Assembly (NCBI GenBank): GCA_027365385.1
Contig: DAHXNN010000240.1
Span: 1 to 40,025 of the forward strand
DNA: 40,025 nucleotides
Direction: 5' to 3'
Origin: Acidimicrobiaceae bacterium
GTDB taxonomy: Bacteria; Actinomycetota; Acidimicrobiia; Acidimicrobiales; Bog-793
The notes beneath the pieces were generated by a model. It saw only the letters and a program-made list of their open reading frames with translations. It ran no database searches and had not been told where the DNA came from. A program made the translations under genes and the position numbers. Of this stretch, positions 8,388 through 19,018 are shown one piece after another; within the stretch, counting starts at the first letter, position 1, and the number at the start of each line of letters is the position of its first letter.

Positions 8388-10589
8388 GTGCGGACTGTGC
8401 TCGGGCGCTTCACCCGCTCGATGCTGCGCTTCCGGTGGCTGGTCCTCGTCTGCTGGGGCGTCGCGGTCGCAGCCGGTGCCTTCTCGGCCGGACGGCTTCC
8501 CGGTCTCCTCTCCACCTCGCTCGCCGTGCCGGGGACGGGCTCACAGCACGCGGACGCGATCATGTCGCGGAGCTTCGGCGAGAATGCCGAAGGAACGTTC
8601 ACCGTCGTCCTGCGGCGGGCGCACGTGCCTGCCAGATCGCTCCGCACGCTCGACCACGATCTCGCCTCGGCGGCGAGGGTGGTGCCGACGGCTCGCTCGA
8701 CGGCACTCCAGCCGGGCGACGGCGTCCTCTACGCGGATGTCGGCACGTCCCTCGACATCCAGGCCGCCGCGTCCTATACGGGCACGCTCCGCAGGGCCCT
8801 CGCGCGCAGCGGGCTTTCCGGCGCGCTCGTCACCGGCGCGCCTGCCCTCCAGCACGACGTCACCCCGATCCTCGCGGCCAACCTGCACCGTGGCGAGGTC
8901 ATTGCCGTCGTCGCCGCGCTCGTCCTCCTCGCGCTCTTCACCGGCATCTCGCTCGCGCTTCTCGTCCCGTTCGCCGTCGCCGCGTGCACGACGGCAGCAT
9001 CGCTCGTCGTAGTCTACGGCCTCGCGCACGTGGTCGTGACGGCGCTCTACGTCCCGAACCTCGTCGAGCTCGTCGGGCTGGGGCTCGCGATCGACTACTC
9101 ACTGCTCGTCGTGTTGCGATTCCGGGAGGAGCTCGAGGCCGGGACCGGCACGGTCGACGACGCCGTCACGAGGACGATGTGCTCGGCGGGCCGGACCGTG
9201 CTCGTCTCCGGCACGGCGGTGGCTGTCGGGCTGTCGGCGTTGCTCATCGTGCCAGTACCATTTGTCCGGTCGCTCGGCCTCGCAGGGCTTGTCGTCCCAT
9301 TCGTCTCGCTCGGCTCGGCGCTCACGCTCCAACCGGCTCTGCTCTCGCTGCTCGGGCGGCGGGCATCGCGCGGGCTCGCTCGCCCTGGCAACCGGCGAGG
9401 CGCCCCCGGCGAGGCGCTCTGGGCCGGACTCGCCAGGCTCGTCGTGCGCCGTCGTGCTGCGGTGCTCGCCGGGTCGACGATGCTGCTTCTCGTGCTCGCG
9501 TCACCACTGGCGTGGCTCGAGCTCACTCCCGGATCGATCACGGCGATACCGCGCACCATGTCTTCGGCACGCGGGCTCGAGCTCGTGCGGGAGCACGTCG
9601 GGCCCGGTGTCGTCACCCCGATCGACGTCGTCGTCGACTCGGGGAGAGGTGGGCGAGCGAGCGCTCCGGCGATCGCAGATGCCACGCTCCGCCTCGCGCA
9701 CGAGCTGCTCGCCGACCCCGAGGTCTTCGTCGTGGCGATCGGGACTCGCCCGCCTTACGTGGACCCGTCGGGCCGCTACGGACGCGTGATCGTCATCGGT
9801 CGCCACGACTTCGGCGACGAGAGGACCCAGCGGCTCGTCAGGGAGCTTCGCAGCCGCTTCGTCTCCCGTGCCCGATTCCCGGCAGGAGTGCACGTCTTCG
9901 TAGGTGGGGCCCCGGCACAAGGAGTCGACTTCATCGAGCGCGTCTACGGCGTCTTTCCCTGGGCCGTCCTCGTCGCGCTCGTCGTCTCGTACCTCGTCCT
10001 CGTGCGGGCTCTCCGGTCGGTCCTTCTGCCCGCTGTCGCCGTGCTGCTCGACGTCGTCTCGGTCGCGGCGACCTACGGCCTGCTCGTCGTCGTCTTCCGA
10101 TTCGGGATCGGCGCGGATGTGCTCCACCTCTATCGCGTCACGCAGATCTCCGCATGGGTGCCGGTCGTGCTGTTCGCGATGCTGTTCGGACTGTCGATGG
10201 ACTACGAGGTCTTCATCGTCGCTCGGATGCGGGAGTGCTGGGAGGGTGGAGCCGACGCGGCGGGCGCTGTCGCCGACGGGCTCGCGCGTACGGGGGGGAT
10301 CGTGAGCGTTGCGGCGCTCGTCATGGTCGGGGCGCTCGGCGGCCTCGTCGGCGGCCAAGTGGTCGACCTGCAAGAGCTCGGTGTCGGGTTGGCTCTTGGC
10401 GTGTTGCTCGATGCAACCGTCGTACGCGGTCTGCTCATGCCGAGCGTCATGGCGCTTCTCGGGCCGTGGAGCTGGTGGCTCCCGCGCCCGTTCCGACGAC
10501 TCGCCGGGGCCCCGTCCCCGCCCCCTGCTCGGAGCGGGAGGCGAGGTGGGAGCGGCGGCAGCCAGCAGTCGATCACTTCACCACGGTGA
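8388..10589 (+). CDS. MMPL-family RND transporter
   Basis: A 733-residue membrane protein of the MMPL family, proton-driven exporters of lipids and other hydrophobic molecules in actinobacteria. It is internally duplicated: TM1, an extracytoplasmic loop of about 135 residues, TM2-6, then TM7 near residue 365, a second loop and TM8-12. The two proton-relay Asp-Tyr pairs are present, Asp236-Tyr237 in GLAIDYSLLV and Asp605-Tyr606 in GLSMDYEVFI, so it should be functional. The start is the GTG immediately after the lactonase TAG, with no gap. Its 3' end overlaps the convergent secreted-protein gene by 17 bp. The cargo is unknown, and no lipid-synthesis genes are nearby. Confidence 0.9.
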   Translation: MRTVLGRFTRSMLRFRWLVLVCWGVAVAAGAFSAGRLPGLLSTSLAVPGTGSQHADAIMSRSFGENAEGTFTVVLRRAHVPARSLRTLDHDLASAARVVPTARSTALQPGDGVLYADVGTSLDIQAAASYTGTLRRALARSGLSGALVTGAPALQHDVTPILAANLHRGEVIAVVAALVLLALFTGISLALLVPFAVAACTTAASLVVVYGLAHVVVTALYVPNLVELVGLGLAIDYSLLVVLRFREELEAGTGTVDDAVTRTMCSAGRTVLVSGTAVAVGLSALLIVPVPFVRSLGLAGLVVPFVSLGSALTLQPALLSLLGRRASRGLARPGNRRGAPGEALWAGLARLVVRRRAAVLAGSTMLLLVLASPLAWLELTPGSITAIPRTMSSARGLELVREHVGPGVVTPIDVVVDSGRGGRASAPAIADATLRLAHELLADPEVFVVAIGTRPPYVDPSGRYGRVIVIGRHDFGDERTQRLVRELRSRFVSRARFPAGVHVFVGGAPAQGVDFIERVYGVFPWAVLVALVVSYLVLVRALRSVLLPAVAVLLDVVSVAATYGLLVVVFRFGIGADVLHLYRVTQISAWVPVVLFAMLFGLSMDYEVFIVARMRECWEGGADAAGAVADGLARTGGIVSVAALVMVGALGGLVGGQVVDLQELGVGLALGVLLDATVVRGLLMPSVMALLGPWSWWLPRPFRRLAGAPSPPPARSGRRGGSGGSQQSITSPR

Positions 10590-12135
10590 TGGCGAGGCGC
10601 ATCGCCGGGAGCTCGTAGCCGAGCGCAAGTGCCGGGTCGTCCTCGGCGTAGCTGAGGATCGGAACCATGCCGTAGGGAGTGTTCGCGAACGACGGCGACG
10701 CGGTGTAGAGCATCGGGTAGATGTCGATGATGTGTGTCCCCGGGGCACCCGTCGCGTGCAGGCGGAGCAGGACGTCCCCGTTGGAGTTGAAGCCGCACCC
10801 GTAGCCGACGTAGCTGTTGTCGTAGTCGACGGCCACCGTGTTGTCGAGCTGCGTCCAGCCCACACCTTTCAGGTGAACCGTGAAGGGCTGCCCCTGCTTG
10901 ACCACGACGGCGGACACCCCGCGCCCGACGATGCTCTCCTGCACGTAGAACGGAACCTGGGCGACGACCTTGCCCCCCTCGCTCAGCTGCACGACGTGCC
11001 AACCACCGAGGCCGTCGGGCACCGAGAGGCGCAGCGTCACCGAGCCGCCGGTGGCGGTCGCGCTCGCAAGGGGAACCGTTACGAAGCTCCAGCACACGCT
11101 GTTGCAGTCGACGCGGCTGCCGACGACGGTCGACCACTCGGCATCGACGCGCGCCCCCGAATCCAGCCCCGTGGCCGTGAGCTCGAAGCGCTGTCCCACC
11201 CGACCGCTCGTCGACGAGAGTGCCGTGCTGACGCCCGACGAGGTGGAGAGCCCGCTCGCCTGGAGCGTCGTGCGGGCGCTGACCGTGGGGGTGACGCTCA
11301 CCGGCCAGTCGATGGACGGTGCCGGGGGCCCGTCGTCGGCAGTCGTCGTGAACGTCGCGGTCGCGCCGTTGGCAAAGGGCAGCGGGGACTGGGGGAGGTT
11401 GAGGTACAAGAAGCTGATGGCGTCGCCGACCTGGATGAGGTGCGGACCGACCGGCCCCGCGGCCCGGATCGTCACTCGCGCGGTGCCGCGCGTCCAGTTC
11501 GCCATGAGCTCGCCGACGTAGTGGTTGTCCCACAGGAGAGACCCACCACCGGGGTAGAGCTGAGAGCCGAGACCGCTGTAGGTGATCGTGATCGGGGTCC
11601 CGATCGGACCGCTCGTCGGGCTCACGGTGACGGACCGGGTGAGGACGAAGCCGCCATGGGCGTCCTCCACCCCTCCGACGACCGCGTAGATGTCGTGGAT
11701 CCCGCCCCAGTCGTCGGGTGCCGGAAGCTTCACTGCGAACGAGCCGCTCGCGCTCGTCGTCACCTTTTCGAGCACGACTGCGAAGTCCTTCGCTGAGCGC
11801 CCTAGATAGTTGACCGTGTCGGGCTCGGGGTCGACGACCCAGCTCACGTCGGCCGTCGACCACGTCAGCTCGACGCTCTCGTCGGCCGGGAGGTGCGAGC
11901 CGGAGATCGTCAGCGGGGTGCCAGCGACGCCCTGCTCGGGCGTCACGTCGAGCAGCCCCATCGTCGGACTTGGCGTCGCGGCCGCCGCTACGGGCCCGGG
12001 GAGCGGTGACACTCCAGGGATTGCGGGCGGCGCCAGCGTCGTAGGGCTCGCGCTGGCCGGTGCGGCGAGGAGCATGGCTCCTGCGAGCACCCCGACCAGC
12101 GTGAGCCCGAGCCGCGCCAATGGGCCTTTGTGCAT
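10573..12135 (-). CDS. Secreted protein with repeated Ig/IPT-like domains
   Basis: A 520-residue exported protein of unknown role. Residues 1-30 are a Sec signal peptide (basic start, long Ala/Leu core, APASAS cleavage region). The rest is made of several beta-sandwich-like repeats that restart with the pattern V-x-P-x-x-G-x-x-G-T-P-(L/I)-T-I, seen clearly at TPEQGVAGTPLTISG and SPTSGPIGTPITITYSG and again more weakly as TSGRVGQRFELTATG. This resembles IPT/TIG-like folds. Two Cys pairs (one in DCNSVCW) may be disulphides. I chose the ATG at 12135 over the ORF start at 12240 because only it exposes the signal peptide and it has GGAG upstream. It ends inside the convergent MMPL gene. I do not recognise a family and assign no function. 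Confidence 0.75.
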   Translation of the reverse strand: MHKGPLARLGLTLVGVLAGAMLLAAPASASPTTLAPPAIPGVSPLPGPVAAAATPSPTMGLLDVTPEQGVAGTPLTISGSHLPADESVELTWSTADVSWVVDPEPDTVNYLGRSAKDFAVVLEKVTTSASGSFAVKLPAPDDWGGIHDIYAVVGGVEDAHGGFVLTRSVTVSPTSGPIGTPITITYSGLGSQLYPGGGSLLWDNHYVGELMANWTRGTARVTIRAAGPVGPHLIQVGDAISFLYLNLPQSPLPFANGATATFTTTADDGPPAPSIDWPVSVTPTVSARTTLQASGLSTSSGVSTALSSTSGRVGQRFELTATGLDSGARVDAEWSTVVGSRVDCNSVCWSFVTVPLASATATGGSVTLRLSVPDGLGGWHVVQLSEGGKVVAQVPFYVQESIVGRGVSAVVVKQGQPFTVHLKGVGWTQLDNTVAVDYDNSYVGYGCGFNSNGDVLLRLHATGAPGTHIIDIYPMLYTASPSFANTPYGMVPILSYAEDDPALALGYELPAMRLAITVVK

Positions 12136-12230
12136 GGGAGATCTCCGTCTCGTTCCGGTGGAAGAAATGCTGGGGGGCAGCATCAAGGGCAGGGCGATGG
12201 CGGGAGGGCGGCCATGTCCGAGCCGGGCCA

Positions 12231-12254
12231 GGTGGGTCATGGTCGAGACCCACC
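12231..12254 (-). terminator. Stem-loop terminator downstream of the 184-aa secreted protein gene
   Basis: GGTGGGTC (12231-12238) and GACCCACC (12247-12254) are a perfect eight-base inverted repeat with an eight-base loop. It lies about 57 bases beyond the stop of the leftward gene ending at 12311 and before the next leftward gene, so it probably ends that transcript. Confidence 0.5.
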
Positions 12255-12310
12255 GGCCAGAGCGGTGCAGGGAGCCCGTCTGACCGGTGGGGAGGCGGGC
12301 AGCGCCGAGG

Positions 12311-12865
12311 TCAGGTGATCGTCAGCTGCGAGGTCGGTGCGGTCCCTGCCTCGGAGAAGACTGTGCTCTGTGCGGGAATCGCAGCGTGCAGCACGGTCTT
12401 CGGGATCGGCTTCGCGACGACGGTGACGGTGAAGTTCACGATCCCAGGGGGATAGCCCTTCGTGGACCACGCCGCGCTCCAGAACGCCACCTTTCCGTGG
12501 GCGCCGTAGGTGAGCGGTATCGGCGCGGAGAGGCCGGGAATGTGGACGAAGGCCTTCTCGACGTTCTTCTGGGTGAGCGCGAGTCCTCCCGTCGTGGCGT
12601 CGATGCCCCACATCCGGAAGACGACGAGCTGTCCCGGCGCGAACAGGTTCGTCATCGCGCAGGCCGCAGCTGGTGCCGGGTTGCCGCCGGCCCCCTCGAC
12701 CGTGTCGACGTAGAGGAAGAGCGGGTGGTGGCTGTTGGTCTGGATGGGCGGGGCCGTGACCGGTGGACTGGTCGTCGTGGTCGCTGATGCACCTGCGACG
12801 ACCCCTGCAGTCAGGCTTGCGGTCGTGAGCAAGCCGACGGCGGCGTGCGTGATGAGCTTTCTCAT
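12311..12865 (-). CDS. Small secreted protein, unknown function
   Basis: A 184-residue exported protein. The ATG at 12865 gives MRKLITHAAVGLLTTAS, a standard signal peptide ending near residue 28 (AGASAT), with a purine-rich SD (GAGAGGGA) upstream. A Thr/Pro-rich linker (TTTTSPPVTAPP) follows, then one compact domain containing FRMWGIDATTGG, HIPGLSAPIPLTYG and GIVNFTVTVVAKP, whose alternating hydrophobic pattern suggests an Ig-like beta-sandwich. The larger ORF in the same frame reaching 13465 reads back through the upstream gene and is not real. It is 41 bp downstream of the 205-aa gene, so the two are probably cotranscribed. No family recognised. Confidence 0.7.
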   Translation of the reverse strand: MRKLITHAAVGLLTTASLTAGVVAGASATTTTSPPVTAPPIQTNSHHPLFLYVDTVEGAGGNPAPAAACAMTNLFAPGQLVVFRMWGIDATTGGLALTQKNVEKAFVHIPGLSAPIPLTYGAHGKVAFWSAAWSTKGYPPGIVNFTVTVVAKPIPKTVLHAAIPAQSTVFSEAGTAPTSQLTIT

Positions 12866-12906
12866 GCTTGGTTCCCTCTCTCTTCTATGGATGCGAGATC
12901 TACGTC

Positions 12907-13524
12907 TCAGCCCTTCAGGGCGAGGTGGCCGGAGACCGTGACCGTGAAGTCGCCCTTTTGAGATCCGCTCGTGTTGCCGAGCTTGAGCGATCCCTTGAAC
13001 ACGAGGCTGCCGGACACGCCCTTGGCCTTGCCAGTCCCGCCGGTCGCCTTCGCGATGCCCTTGAAGGTCACGGTGACGGGCCCGCTCTCTCCGCTCGAGC
13101 AGCCTTGCGAGGTCGAGCTCGTCACGAGGAAGTCGATCCGTGCCGTCGGTCCGGCGATGCTCCCGGTTCCGCCGAAGGGATCGCACTGGGCGGATGCCGA
13201 TGCGGATCCCTTGCCGGAGACGGTGCTCGGTCCGACCAGGGTGCCGCTGCCCTTGCCGGCGACGGAGGAGATCGTGACACGGCTGTTGTCGATCAGCACG
13301 GCGACGTTCCCCGAGTAGCGGCCGGAGAAGGCAAGCGCCTTCGTGGCGGTGGCCCTGGTGCTCGGGACCGACGCGCTTGCAGCCGGCGCGCCGACGACCG
13401 TCGGACCGGCGGCGAGGCCGGCTGCCGCTGCGGCAGCGAGCGCAGCGAGCGCTCGCGGGGTCCATCCAGCACGGCGCGCGCGACCCGGCTCCGGGCGCGG
13501 ACTGTTCGTGATGCTCCTGGCCAT
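12907..13524 (-). CDS. Small secreted beta-rich Gly/Ser protein, unknown function
   Basis: A 205-residue exported protein starting at the ATG 13524, with AGGAGAG about eight bases upstream. The N-terminus is Arg-rich, followed by an Ala-rich hydrophobic core (residues about 22-48) ending in APAASAS, a likely signal peptide. The mature part is rich in Gly, Ser, Thr and Lys with short beta-like strands. It contains the pattern ATGGTGKAKGVSGSLVFKG, which resembles repeats seen in secreted beta-barrel proteins of actinobacteria, and two Cys that could form a disulphide. It is the first gene of a leftward pair with the 184-aa protein. I assign no function. Confidence 0.68.
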   Translation of the reverse strand: MARSITNSPRPEPGRARRAGWTPRALAALAAAAAAGLAAGPTVVGAPAASASVPSTRATATKALAFSGRYSGNVAVLIDNSRVTISSVAGKGSGTLVGPSTVSGKGSASASAQCDPFGGTGSIAGPTARIDFLVTSSTSQGCSSGESGPVTVTFKGIAKATGGTGKAKGVSGSLVFKGSLKLGNTSGSQKGDFTVTVSGHLALKG

Positions 13525-13670
13525 GGAAGTACTCTCCTGTCTCGTCCTGCGGTGACGTATCGCCTGTGGATGCGACGGGCGGTAGGTGTCCGTATGCGTC
13601 GCTGCCGTCTTCGACTCGGTCAGGTCCGTTGGCACAAGGTCATCGAACCACCCAGGAGAGACGTCGGATA

Positions 13671-13698
13671 GGGCCCAAGGACCCCGGTCCAACGGCCC
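13671..13698 (-). terminator. Nested stem-loop downstream of the SDR gene
   Basis: GGGCC (13671-13675) pairs with GGCCC (13694-13698). Inside, after a symmetrical three-by-three internal loop, GGAC (13679-13682) pairs with GTCC (13687-13690) around a CCCG loop. It lies 40 bases beyond the stop of the leftward SDR and is a good candidate terminator for it. Confidence 0.5.
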
Positions 13699-13737
13699 AT
13701 ACTGGCCGCAGTGAGCACCGCGGCCGCTCGACTCGGT

Positions 13738-14508
13738 CTACGCGACGCTCCAGCCACCGTCGACGGTCAGGCTCTCGCCGGTGACGTAGGCCGCCGCGTC
13801 CGAGGCGAGGAAGGCCACGGCGTTGCCGACCTCTTCGGCTGTGCCGTGCCGGCCGAGGGGGACGCGCGACGTGATGGCGATGCGCTCGGGGGTGTCGTCG
13901 ACGTCCCGCGTCAGCTCGGTCCGGACGAATCCGACGAGGACCGCGTTCGTGCGGATCTCGTAGGGTGCCCACTCGACCGCGAGGGTCCGCACGAGGCCGA
14001 GGAGGCCGCTCTTCGCGGCCGAGTAGGCGACCGTGTTCGCAAGCCCGGCGCGCTGGCTCGTCATGGACCCGACAAAGACGAGGCTTCCGGGACGGCGTAC
14101 CCCGACGAGGTGGCGCCCGACAGCCTGTGCCAGTGCGAAACCGGCGCGCAGGTGCAGCCCGACCACGGCGTCGAAATCCTCGAGGGAGAGATCGAGCGCC
14201 GGTTTGCGCACCTGGTTGCCTGCGGCATGGACGAGGACGTCGACCCGGCCGGCCAGATCGACGGCGCGGTCGACGAGCAACGAGGCCCCGTCACCCCGAC
14301 CGATATCCGCGACCATCGTGTGGACGGGAGGCCCCACGCCGACGAGGTCCTCCTCGGCCCGCCGGAGACGCGCTGCATCCCGGCCGACGAGCACGACGCC
14401 GGCGCCCGCTCGCAGGAGGGCGGACGCGGCACCGGCCCCGATGCCACTGCCGCCACCCGTCACGAGTGCGACGCGGCCTGCGAGATCTGGCGCAGGTCCA
14501 GAGGGCAT
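13738..14508 (-). CDS. SDR family oxidoreductase
   Basis: A 256-residue classical short-chain dehydrogenase/reductase. The nucleotide motif TGGGSGIG is at 17-24, HAAGN (variant of NNAG) at 94-98, a Ser near 148 and YSAAK at 162-166, with YVTGESLTVDGGW at the C-terminus. The Asn usually found in helix alpha4 (NLxG) appears to be replaced by His in GLHLRAG, which is unusual. The ORF continues upstream into 15372, but that part is antisense to the DapA-family gene. Both ATG 14508 and ATG 14526 lack a clear SD, so the start is uncertain. It is divergent from the DapA/semialdehyde dehydrogenase pair and probably oxidises the same sugar or sugar acid, by context only. Confidence 0.82.
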   Translation of the reverse strand: MPSGPAPDLAGRVALVTGGGSGIGAGAASALLRAGAGVVLVGRDAARLRRAEEDLVGVGPPVHTMVADIGRGDGASLLVDRAVDLAGRVDVLVHAAGNQVRKPALDLSLEDFDAVVGLHLRAGFALAQAVGRHLVGVRRPGSLVFVGSMTSQRAGLANTVAYSAAKSGLLGLVRTLAVEWAPYEIRTNAVLVGFVRTELTRDVDDTPERIAITSRVPLGRHGTAEEVGNAVAFLASDAAAYVTGESLTVDGGWSVA

Positions 14509-14667
14509 GGCCGATGATCGCAGCATCGCCCGTGCGGGGCAAGGGCCTGTGGCGTGCCTCCGGCCTAGGGTAGACAGGACGAGTGCAATTGCGTCGCGAT
14601 CTCGGCGTAGCCAGGTAGGCGCAGACCTCGAGGACAGGGACGAAGAGAGACGGAGGGCAGCGAACCG

Positions 14668-15597
14668 ATGCCGAACGACGAGGCACTCACGCCAGGAGAG
14701 CTCGCGACCGTGGTGGCGATCACGGTGACGCCGTTCGAGAGCTCGGGGGCTCTCGACGCGCCAGCCCTCGGTCGCGTCGTCGACCGGCTCGTCGAGGGCG
14801 GCATCTCGGTCCTCGTACCCGCTGGCAACACGAGCGAGTTCCACGCGCTCTCCGGAGAGGAGTGGCACGAAAGCGTCGCACTCACGGTCGAGCGCGCCGG
14901 CACGTCGGCAGTCGTCATGCCGGGAGTCGGCCGCGACCTCGCGACGGCGGTCCTCCAGGCGCAGAGCGCTCGGGAGCTCGGGTGTCGCGCCGTCATGGTG
15001 CACCAGCCCGTCGACCCGTTCGTCTCGACGGAGGGCTGGTTGGCCTACCACGAGCGCATCCATGGAGCGGTCCCCGACATCGCTCTCGTCGCCTACGTGC
15101 GCGATCCCCGCCGCAGCGTCGCCGACGTCGCCCGCCTCGCGGAGCTCGACGGTATCGTCGGCGTGAAGTACGCGATCGGCGACCCGCCATCGTTCGCCGA
15201 GCTCGCCGCCGTGGTGGACCCGGTCAGCGTGGCGCTCGTCTGCGGCCTCGCGGAGCGCTGGGCGGTGTCCTTCGCGGCGTCGGGGGCGACCGGCTTCACG
15301 TCCGGGCTGGCGGGCATCGCGCCCCGCCTCTCGCTCGACATCGCAGCGTGCCTCGACGCAGGCGACTTCCAAAAGGCCCGTGAGCTCGTCGCGGTCACGT
15401 CGGGGCTGGAGCTGCTCCGTGCCCGAGACGGCTCGGCATACAACGTCGCGGCAGTGAAGGAAGGGCTCGCACAGCTCGGCATCTGCGGCCGGGCCGTCCG
15501 CCCGCCCGCGTCGGAGCTGCCCGTCGAGCTACGGTCCGTGGTGACCGATTTCCTCCGTGGTGCAGGGCTCGTCGACGGCGAGAGGACGCGGTCGTGA
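14668..15597 (+). CDS. DapA-family lyase, probably 5-keto-4-deoxyglucarate or 2-keto-3-deoxypentonate dehydratase
   Basis: A 309-residue class I DHDPS/NAL-family TIM barrel. Schiff-base Lys167 sits in GIVGVKYAIGD and the partner Tyr143 in LVAYVRD. PAGNTSEFHALSGEE replaces the GTTGE motif of true DHDPS. YVRD corresponds to YNRD of 5-keto-4-deoxyglucarate dehydratase (KdgD), and the C-terminal AVKEGLAQLGICGRAVRPP also looks KdgD-like. The gene overlaps an alpha-ketoglutarate-semialdehyde dehydrogenase by 4 bp. That pairing fits a dehydratase making the semialdehyde from a C6 (with CO2 loss) or C5 keto-deoxy acid. A GGAGGG SD precedes the ATG. Which substrate is used cannot be fixed from sequence. 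Confidence 0.82.
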   Translation: MPNDEALTPGELATVVAITVTPFESSGALDAPALGRVVDRLVEGGISVLVPAGNTSEFHALSGEEWHESVALTVERAGTSAVVMPGVGRDLATAVLQAQSARELGCRAVMVHQPVDPFVSTEGWLAYHERIHGAVPDIALVAYVRDPRRSVADVARLAELDGIVGVKYAIGDPPSFAELAAVVDPVSVALVCGLAERWAVSFAASGATGFTSGLAGIAPRLSLDIAACLDAGDFQKARELVAVTSGLELLRARDGSAYNVAAVKEGLAQLGICGRAVRPPASELPVELRSVVTDFLRGAGLVDGERTRS

Positions 15598-17117
15598 GCG
15601 CCGCCGTCGATCCGAGGACTGGCGAGTCGTTGCCCCTCGTCGCGGCGGACTCGACAGACGCGGAGATCGACGCCATCTGCGCGCGAGCAGAGCGGGCGGG
15701 TGCCGAGCTCGCTGTCCTCGGACGCGAAGGGCGAGCCCGGATGCTCGAGGCGATGGCCGACGCCCTCGAGGAACGACGTGACCGGCTCGTCGAGACCGCA
15801 GACCGCGAGACGGCTCTCGGCGCCCAGCGGCTCGGCGGCGAGCTGACGCGTACCGAGTTCCAGCTGCGGCTCTTCGCGGAGGTGCTTCGGGAGGGCTCCT
15901 ACCTCGAGGCGATCGTCGATCATGGGGGACCGACAGCTATGGGACCGCGTCCCGACGTCCGGCGCATCCTCCGTCCGATCGGTACCGTCGGTGTGTTCGG
16001 CGCGAGCAACTTCCCACTCGCGTTCTCCGTCCCCGGCGGCGACACGGCGTCGGCCCTCGCGGCGGGCTGTCCGGTCGTTGCGAAGGCGCACCCGTCGCAC
16101 CCGGCGACCTCCGTGCTCGCCCACGAGGCGCTCCTTGCCGGAGCGGGCGCTTCGGGGCTCGCCACCGCGCCGGTCTCGCTCGTCTTCGGCGTCGAGGCAG
16201 GAGCACGGCTCGTCGGGCATGCCGCCGTCCAGGCCGTGGGCTTCACCGGCTCGCTCGCCGTCGGCCGGCTCCTCGCGGACGTCGCGGCCGCGCGAACGTC
16301 GCCGATCCCCTTCTACGGCGAGCTCGGTGCTTTGAACGCTGTCGTGGTGCTTCCCGCGGCGGCTGCCGCTCGCGCGGAGGAGATCGGGCACGGTCTCGTC
16401 GCCTCCTTCACCCTCGGCGTCGGCCAGTTCTGCACGAAGCCCGGGCTGGTCCTCGTCCCTCGAGGTGACGTAGGGAGCGCGCTCGTCGAAGCGCTCGTGT
16501 CTGCAGCCGGAGCCGTGCCTGCCGGAGTGATGCTCGGTCCCTCCATCGCTGACCGGTACTCCGAGCGGGCGGCGGAGATCGCTGCTTCTCCGGGTATCAC
16601 CGTTCTCGCCCGGGGCGGGAGCCCGCTGCTCGAAGGGAGCGCTTCGGGAACCCCGGTGGTCGTGCGCGCCGACGTCGGCGCGCTGCGGGGGATCGCCCTC
16701 GAGGAGTGCTTCGGGCCGATGCTCGTCGTGGCGACCTACGACGGAGCGGAAGGGCTCGCAACCCTCGTCGATCTGCTCGGGCCGGCGCTTACGGCGACGG
16801 TCCACGCCGAGCTGCAGGACGAGGGAGAGGCGCGAGACCTGCTCGACACCCTGGCGGCGCGGGTCGGGAGGATCGTGTGGAACGGCTACCCGACGGGCGT
16901 CGCCGTTTCCTGGGCGATGCACCACGGAGGGCCGTACCCGGCCACGACGAGCTCGCTGCACACCTCGGTGGGCGCGACGGCCATCCGTCGCTGGCTCCGA
17001 CCGGTCGCCTACCAGGACGTCCCGGAGCAGCTGCTGCCCGAGGAGCTGCGAGACGTGCCCGGGGCCGGAGCGACCGTGCCCCGGCGGGTCGACGGCGTGC
17101 TCGTCCTGCCGGGTTGA
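15594..17117 (+). CDS. Alpha-ketoglutarate semialdehyde (2,5-dioxovalerate) dehydrogenase, NADP-type
   Basis: A 507-residue aldehyde dehydrogenase of the KGSADH group, oxidising 2,5-dioxovalerate to 2-oxoglutarate. General base Glu243 is in YGELGALN and catalytic Cys280 in GQFCTKPG. The C-terminal blocks GYPTGVAVSWAMHHGGPYPATT and VGATAIRRWLRPV are characteristic of this group rather than of succinate-semialdehyde or betaine-aldehyde enzymes. The GTG at 15594 overlaps the DapA-family stop (GTGA), so the two are translationally coupled and act as consecutive steps. It is the last step of the oxidative uronate, glucarate and Weimberg pathways and delivers carbon to the TCA cycle. Confidence 0.92.
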   Translation: MSAAVDPRTGESLPLVAADSTDAEIDAICARAERAGAELAVLGREGRARMLEAMADALEERRDRLVETADRETALGAQRLGGELTRTEFQLRLFAEVLREGSYLEAIVDHGGPTAMGPRPDVRRILRPIGTVGVFGASNFPLAFSVPGGDTASALAAGCPVVAKAHPSHPATSVLAHEALLAGAGASGLATAPVSLVFGVEAGARLVGHAAVQAVGFTGSLAVGRLLADVAAARTSPIPFYGELGALNAVVVLPAAAAARAEEIGHGLVASFTLGVGQFCTKPGLVLVPRGDVGSALVEALVSAAGAVPAGVMLGPSIADRYSERAAEIAASPGITVLARGGSPLLEGSASGTPVVVRADVGALRGIALEECFGPMLVVATYDGAEGLATLVDLLGPALTATVHAELQDEGEARDLLDTLAARVGRIVWNGYPTGVAVSWAMHHGGPYPATTSSLHTSVGATAIRRWLRPVAYQDVPEQLLPEELRDVPGAGATVPRRVDGVLVLPG

Positions 17118-17118
17118 G

Positions 17119-17161
17119 CCCGCGGCATCGTTCGACTCACGCGTTCCAACGCGACCGCGGG
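17119..17161. terminator. Nested stem-loop between convergent genes
   Basis: CCCGCGG (17119-17125) is the exact complement of CCGCGGG (17155-17161). Inside it CGCGT-TCCA-ACGCG (17140-17153) forms a second hairpin. It starts right after the semialdehyde dehydrogenase stop and before the convergent IlvD-type stop at 17197, so it is a likely bidirectional terminator. Confidence 0.55.
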
Positions 17162-17196
17162 ACGTTCGGCGGTCGATCGGGTGGTGGTCTGCGGGC

Positions 17197-18924
<1,728 letters not shown>

Positions 18925-18980
18925 CGGCTCAGCCTCGCGCGTCGGCATGCACGGCGTCCACGGCGAGTCGTTGCACCACG

Positions 18981-19009
18981 TTGACAGAGCGGGCGTCGAC
19001 GCGTAACAT
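18981..19009 (+). promoter_or_regulatory. Sigma-70-type promoter for the 19208 operon
   Basis: TTGACA (18981-18986), a 17-base spacer and TAACAT (19004-19009) make a near-consensus housekeeping promoter reading rightward. Transcription should begin near 19016, giving a leader of about 190 bases before the ATG at 19208. The -35 is perfect and the -10 keeps TA---T. Confidence 0.7.
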
Positions 19010-19018
19010 ACCGCTGTC

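Noticed and set aside
10202-12253. 683-codon leftward ORF over the secreted-protein gene
   Set aside because: Composition is Arg/His/Pro-rich without domains; the alternative frame has a signal peptide, repeats and an SD.
14509-15372. Leftward ORF extension joined to the SDR
   Set aside because: It is antisense to the DapA-family gene and the SDR domain begins right at 14508.
18925-18948. Eight-residue longer start of the IlvD-type dehydratase at ATG 18948
   Set aside because: No SD precedes it, whereas ATG 18924 has GAGG at good spacing; not excluded but less likely.
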